Source: Collinsella aerofaciens
Lineage (GTDB): Bacteria > Actinomycetota > Coriobacteriia > Coriobacteriales > Coriobacteriaceae
DNA: 6,961 bases
Assembly: GCA_905213325.1 (NCBI GenBank)
Contig: CAJMHW010000057.1
Coordinates: 1 to 6,961, forward strand
Reading direction: 5' to 3'
Under the pieces are notes generated by a model, which was given only the letters and a program-made list of their open reading frames with translations, searched no databases and had not been told where the DNA came from. Positions 5,787 to 6,961 of the stretch are shown here, one piece after another. Every line of letters begins with the position of its first letter. Positions within the stretch are counted from its first letter, which is position 1. The translations under genes were made by a program, and so were the position numbers.

Positions 5787-6393
5787 GGCGCACCTTGATT
5801 CAATACCAAGCCCCCAGCAACGATTCTTCTAGTCATGGTCACAGCATACGACTTCTGACCTGCGGAAACGCGCAGGGATAAAGCCGCTAGCTATGATTCC
5901 TTCCTCGAAATGGGTGAAGAGGGGCTGAAATGGCGAATCCATGCCCTCAGCCAGGATGTCTGCAACCTGTAATCCTGCCTGTTTTTGTCCCTGAGACAAA
6001 AATGAAACTGCGGGCCTTCGATGGCGAAAAGTTTTCTGCGTTGTCCCACGTTTTGTCCCAAACGCCTACGCGAAGACACACGGCGGGATTCGGTGGCAAG
6101 ATGGCCAAGACTGACGACCAACCTAGAATCAACTGGATTAGCGTCACTGCAAACGCATGTGAAAGAGTGGGAATAATTAAGCCCCTTGCTTTCGGGTTGA
6201 TTCGCTCGCGTCCCCTGGGGCGGGCGATGTTCTCAACCGCGGCATGCGCCTCCTCTTGGCATCCCGGCGTCTCCAGCCAGTGTTGGACTGCTGCTGTCGT
6301 CTGTGCGTTGCTTTGCGTTTCATGCATAATGCCAACCGCCCCGCGACATCACGTTCGCAGCGCGCAGGGGCCGGAGAATCTTCGCGATGAGAG
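5787..6393. other. Long intergenic region without a convincing gene
   Basis: About 600 bp between the hydrolase and the PadR promoter. Overlapping open frames exist on both strands, the longest plus one starting at ATG 5930 after GAGGGG, and a minus one at 5947-6327. They lie in conflict with each other, show no motif I recognise, and their codon third positions are not skewed as in the flanking genes. The stretch contains an 8-bp hairpin (5982-6002), three TTGTCCC copies (5985, 6041, 6053) and a 6-bp stem CCTGCG/CGCAGG (5859-5876). No tRNA, transposase or recombinase motif is visible. It may be a decayed element or a regulatory/RNA region. Confidence 0.5.
5982..6002. repeat. Perfect inverted repeat (8-bp stem, 5-base loop)
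   Basis: TTTTTGTC (5982-5989) and GACAAAAA (5995-6002) are exact reverse complements around the loop CCTGA. The stem is A/T-rich at its base and neither side continues into a T-run, so it does not look like a terminator. TTGTCCC, part of its left arm and loop, recurs at 6041-6047 and 6053-6059. It could be a protein-binding dyad or a relic of an element end; no function is assigned. Confidence 0.6.
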
Positions 6394-6422
6394 TTGACGT
6401 CTAATACCTTGCATCGTATAGT
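6394..6422 (+). promoter_or_regulatory. Sigma-70 promoter of the padR-DUF1700 operon
   Basis: TTGACG (6394-6399) and TATAGT (6417-6422) are separated by exactly 17 bp, each one mismatch from consensus. The predicted start of transcription near 6429 leaves about 30 bases of leader before the PadR start at 6460. This is the best constitutive-type promoter in the window and is expected to be active unless repressed. Confidence 0.85.
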
Positions 6423-6440
6423 GTGTATAGCATAGTATAT
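6404..6440. promoter_or_regulatory. Putative PadR operator overlapping the promoter
   Basis: A dyad ATAC-N8-GTAT (6404-6419) has the spacing of PadR sites (classically ATGT-N8-ACAT). It is followed by repeated GTATA half-sites at 6416, 6425 and 6435, spaced 9-10 bp. They cover the spacer, -10 and transcription start, so bound PadR would block RNA polymerase. Autoregulation is usual for PadR proteins; the exact site boundaries are inferred. Confidence 0.55.
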
Positions 6441-6459
6441 GACGAGAGGAGGTGTGCGG

Positions 6460-6780
6460 ATGGAGGCACAGATGAAGCGCGGCTTCCTGGAGGCCTGCGT
6501 GCTCGCGGCCGTCTCCGGCGAGGAGTCCTACGGCTACCAGATCGTGAAGGACGTACCGGCGAGCATGGGGCTCACGGAGTCGACGCTCTACCCGCTGCTC
6601 AAGCGCCTGGAGAAGGCCGGGTGCATCACGGCGCGCTCCGCCGAGCACAACGGGCGGCTGCGCCGGTACTACCGCATCACGGACGACGGGCGAGCGCGCA
6701 TCGAGGAGTTCCTGGCCGAGTGGCCGTCCGTACGGGAAATTTACGCATACGTTGAGGGGGCGCACCATGACGCGCGATGA
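6460..6780 (+). CDS. PadR-family transcriptional regulator
   Basis: A small, 106-residue regulator of the short PadR class. The winged helix-turn-helix covers nearly the whole chain: LEACVLAAVSGEESYGYQIV (10-29) is the N-terminal helix pair, LTESTLYPLLKRLEKAGCI (38-56) the recognition helix, and RLRRYYRITDDGRARI (66-81) the wing and start of the last helix, which packs in the dimer. ATG 6460 is chosen over the in-frame ATG at 6439 because AGGAGG (6447-6452) lies seven bases before it and the leader promoter makes an earlier start unlikely. Its stop overlaps the start of the following DUF1700/HAAS gene by 14 bases, so the two are translationally coupled. PadR/HAAS pairs are a recurrent arrangement in which PadR controls the membrane partner and itself, often in envelope stress responses. 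Confidence 0.95.
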   Translation: MEAQMKRGFLEACVLAAVSGEESYGYQIVKDVPASMGLTESTLYPLLKRLEKAGCITARSAEHNGRLRRYYRITDDGRARIEEFLAEWPSVREIYAYVEGAHHDAR

Positions 6781-6961
6781 GTTTCTGGGCCGGTTGGGCG
6801 AGCTGCTCGCCTGCCTGCCGGCCGAGCAGGTGGAGGAGACCAAGGCGTTCTATGCGGAGGCCATCGCCGACCGCATGGAGGACGGTATGAGCGAGGAGGA
6901 GGCCGTGGCCGCCATGGGCACGCCCGGCGAGGTGGCGGAGGCCACGCTCGACGACCTGCCC
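6767..6961 (+). CDS. DUF1700/HAAS-type protein, N-terminal part (cut by right edge)
   Basis: Sixty-five codons are visible, open to the window edge. The sequence begins MTRDEFLGRLGELLACLP and continues through an acidic helical stretch with a FYAEAIADRMEDGMSEEEAV segment (28-47) and MGTPGEVAEATL (50-61). This pattern (a short helix, then Y.E.I.D.ME.G.SEEEA, then G.P.E.A) is the DUF1700/HAAS domain, normally followed by several transmembrane helices that lie beyond the window. The start at 6767 overlaps the PadR coding end in another frame and has GAGGGG (6754-6759) as ribosome site. It should be a membrane protein that works with the PadR regulator; its signal is unknown. Confidence 0.88.
   Translation, partial: MTRDEFLGRLGELLACLPAEQVEETKAFYAEAIADRMEDGMSEEEAVAAMGTPGEVAEATLDDLP

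Noticed and set aside
5859..5876. CCTGCG/CGCAGG stem as a terminator for the hydrolase unit
   Set aside because: The stem is only six base pairs and is followed by GATAAAG, not a T-run.
5982..6002. The TTTTTGTC/GACAAAAA hairpin as an intrinsic terminator
   Set aside because: No T-tract follows on either strand outside the stem, and the stem is AT-rich rather than GC-rich.
5947..6327. A 126-codon minus-strand open frame (MHETQSNAQT...)
   Set aside because: The first 50 codons look mildly protein-like, but there is no good ribosome-binding site and the C-terminal half is low in conserved features; I could not identify a family.
6308..6330. TTGCTT...CATAAT as a promoter
   Set aside because: The spacing of 11 bp is far too short for a sigma-70 promoter.
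5930..6397. A 155-codon plus-strand open frame beginning MANPCPQPGC with GAGGGG upstream
   Set aside because: It overlaps an equally long antisense frame, has no recognisable domain or coding-type third-position bias, and runs almost to the PadR promoter. It stays possible but unsupported.
6349..6843. A 164-codon minus-strand open frame opposite padR
   Set aside because: It is the shadow of the PadR and DUF1700 genes, both of which show family motifs and ribosome-binding sites.

Overview
This is a GC-rich bacterial window, probably from a gut or oral Coriobacteriia-type actinobacterium (the Eggerthella/Olsenella/Slackia relatives). That assignment is an inference. It rests on GC content, Shine-Dalgarno sites of the GGAGG type before nearly every gene, a Tat-type lipoprotein flavodoxin, an EFR1-like flavodoxin-ferredoxin protein, and a LysR / aldo-keto reductase arrangement. 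No 16S, tRNA or other definite marker is present.

Left part (1-3280): a redox operon on the minus strand reads aldo/keto reductase, then an exported lipoprotein flavodoxin, then an EFR1-type flavodoxin/ferredoxin protein cut by the left edge. A LysR-family regulator diverges from it across a 129-bp gap. The gap holds two 19-bp dyads, each 5-9-5 with a T-N11-A core, whose centres lie exactly 30 bp apart. This is the geometry expected of a LysR-controlled divergent promoter. A strong intrinsic terminator closes the lysR transcript and separates it from the next, convergent gene.

Middle part (3333-5786): a MerR-family regulator on the minus strand diverges from a plus-strand unit. That unit starts with a textbook MerR-type promoter: a 19-bp spacer with a perfect 7-6-7 inverted repeat inside it. 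It then carries a truncated C-terminal remnant of what looks like a flavodoxin / NADPH-dependent FMN-reductase gene. The remnant is followed by an intact two-domain carboxymuconolactone-decarboxylase/cupin protein and, two bases later, a dienelactone-hydrolase-like alpha/beta hydrolase whose apparent nucleophile is Cys. The hydrolase uses lysine codon AAA more often than the left operon, so this unit may have a different origin.

Right part (5787-6961): about 600 bp without a convincing gene, containing an 8-bp perfect hairpin and three TTGTCCC motifs. After it comes a consensus sigma-70 promoter overlapped by PadR-like half-sites. It drives a small PadR regulator overlapping a DUF1700/HAAS-type membrane-signalling gene that runs off the right edge.

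Taken together, the two left blocks look like adjacent, separately regulated responses to redox-active or electrophilic small molecules (carbonyls, quinones, lactones). Substrates and inducers cannot be read from the sequence. I see no phage, CRISPR, toxin-antitoxin, transposase or RNA gene, and no convincing evidence of a wholly new system. The most noteworthy points are the operator architectures, the eroded flavodoxin gene and the unexplained 600-bp gap.
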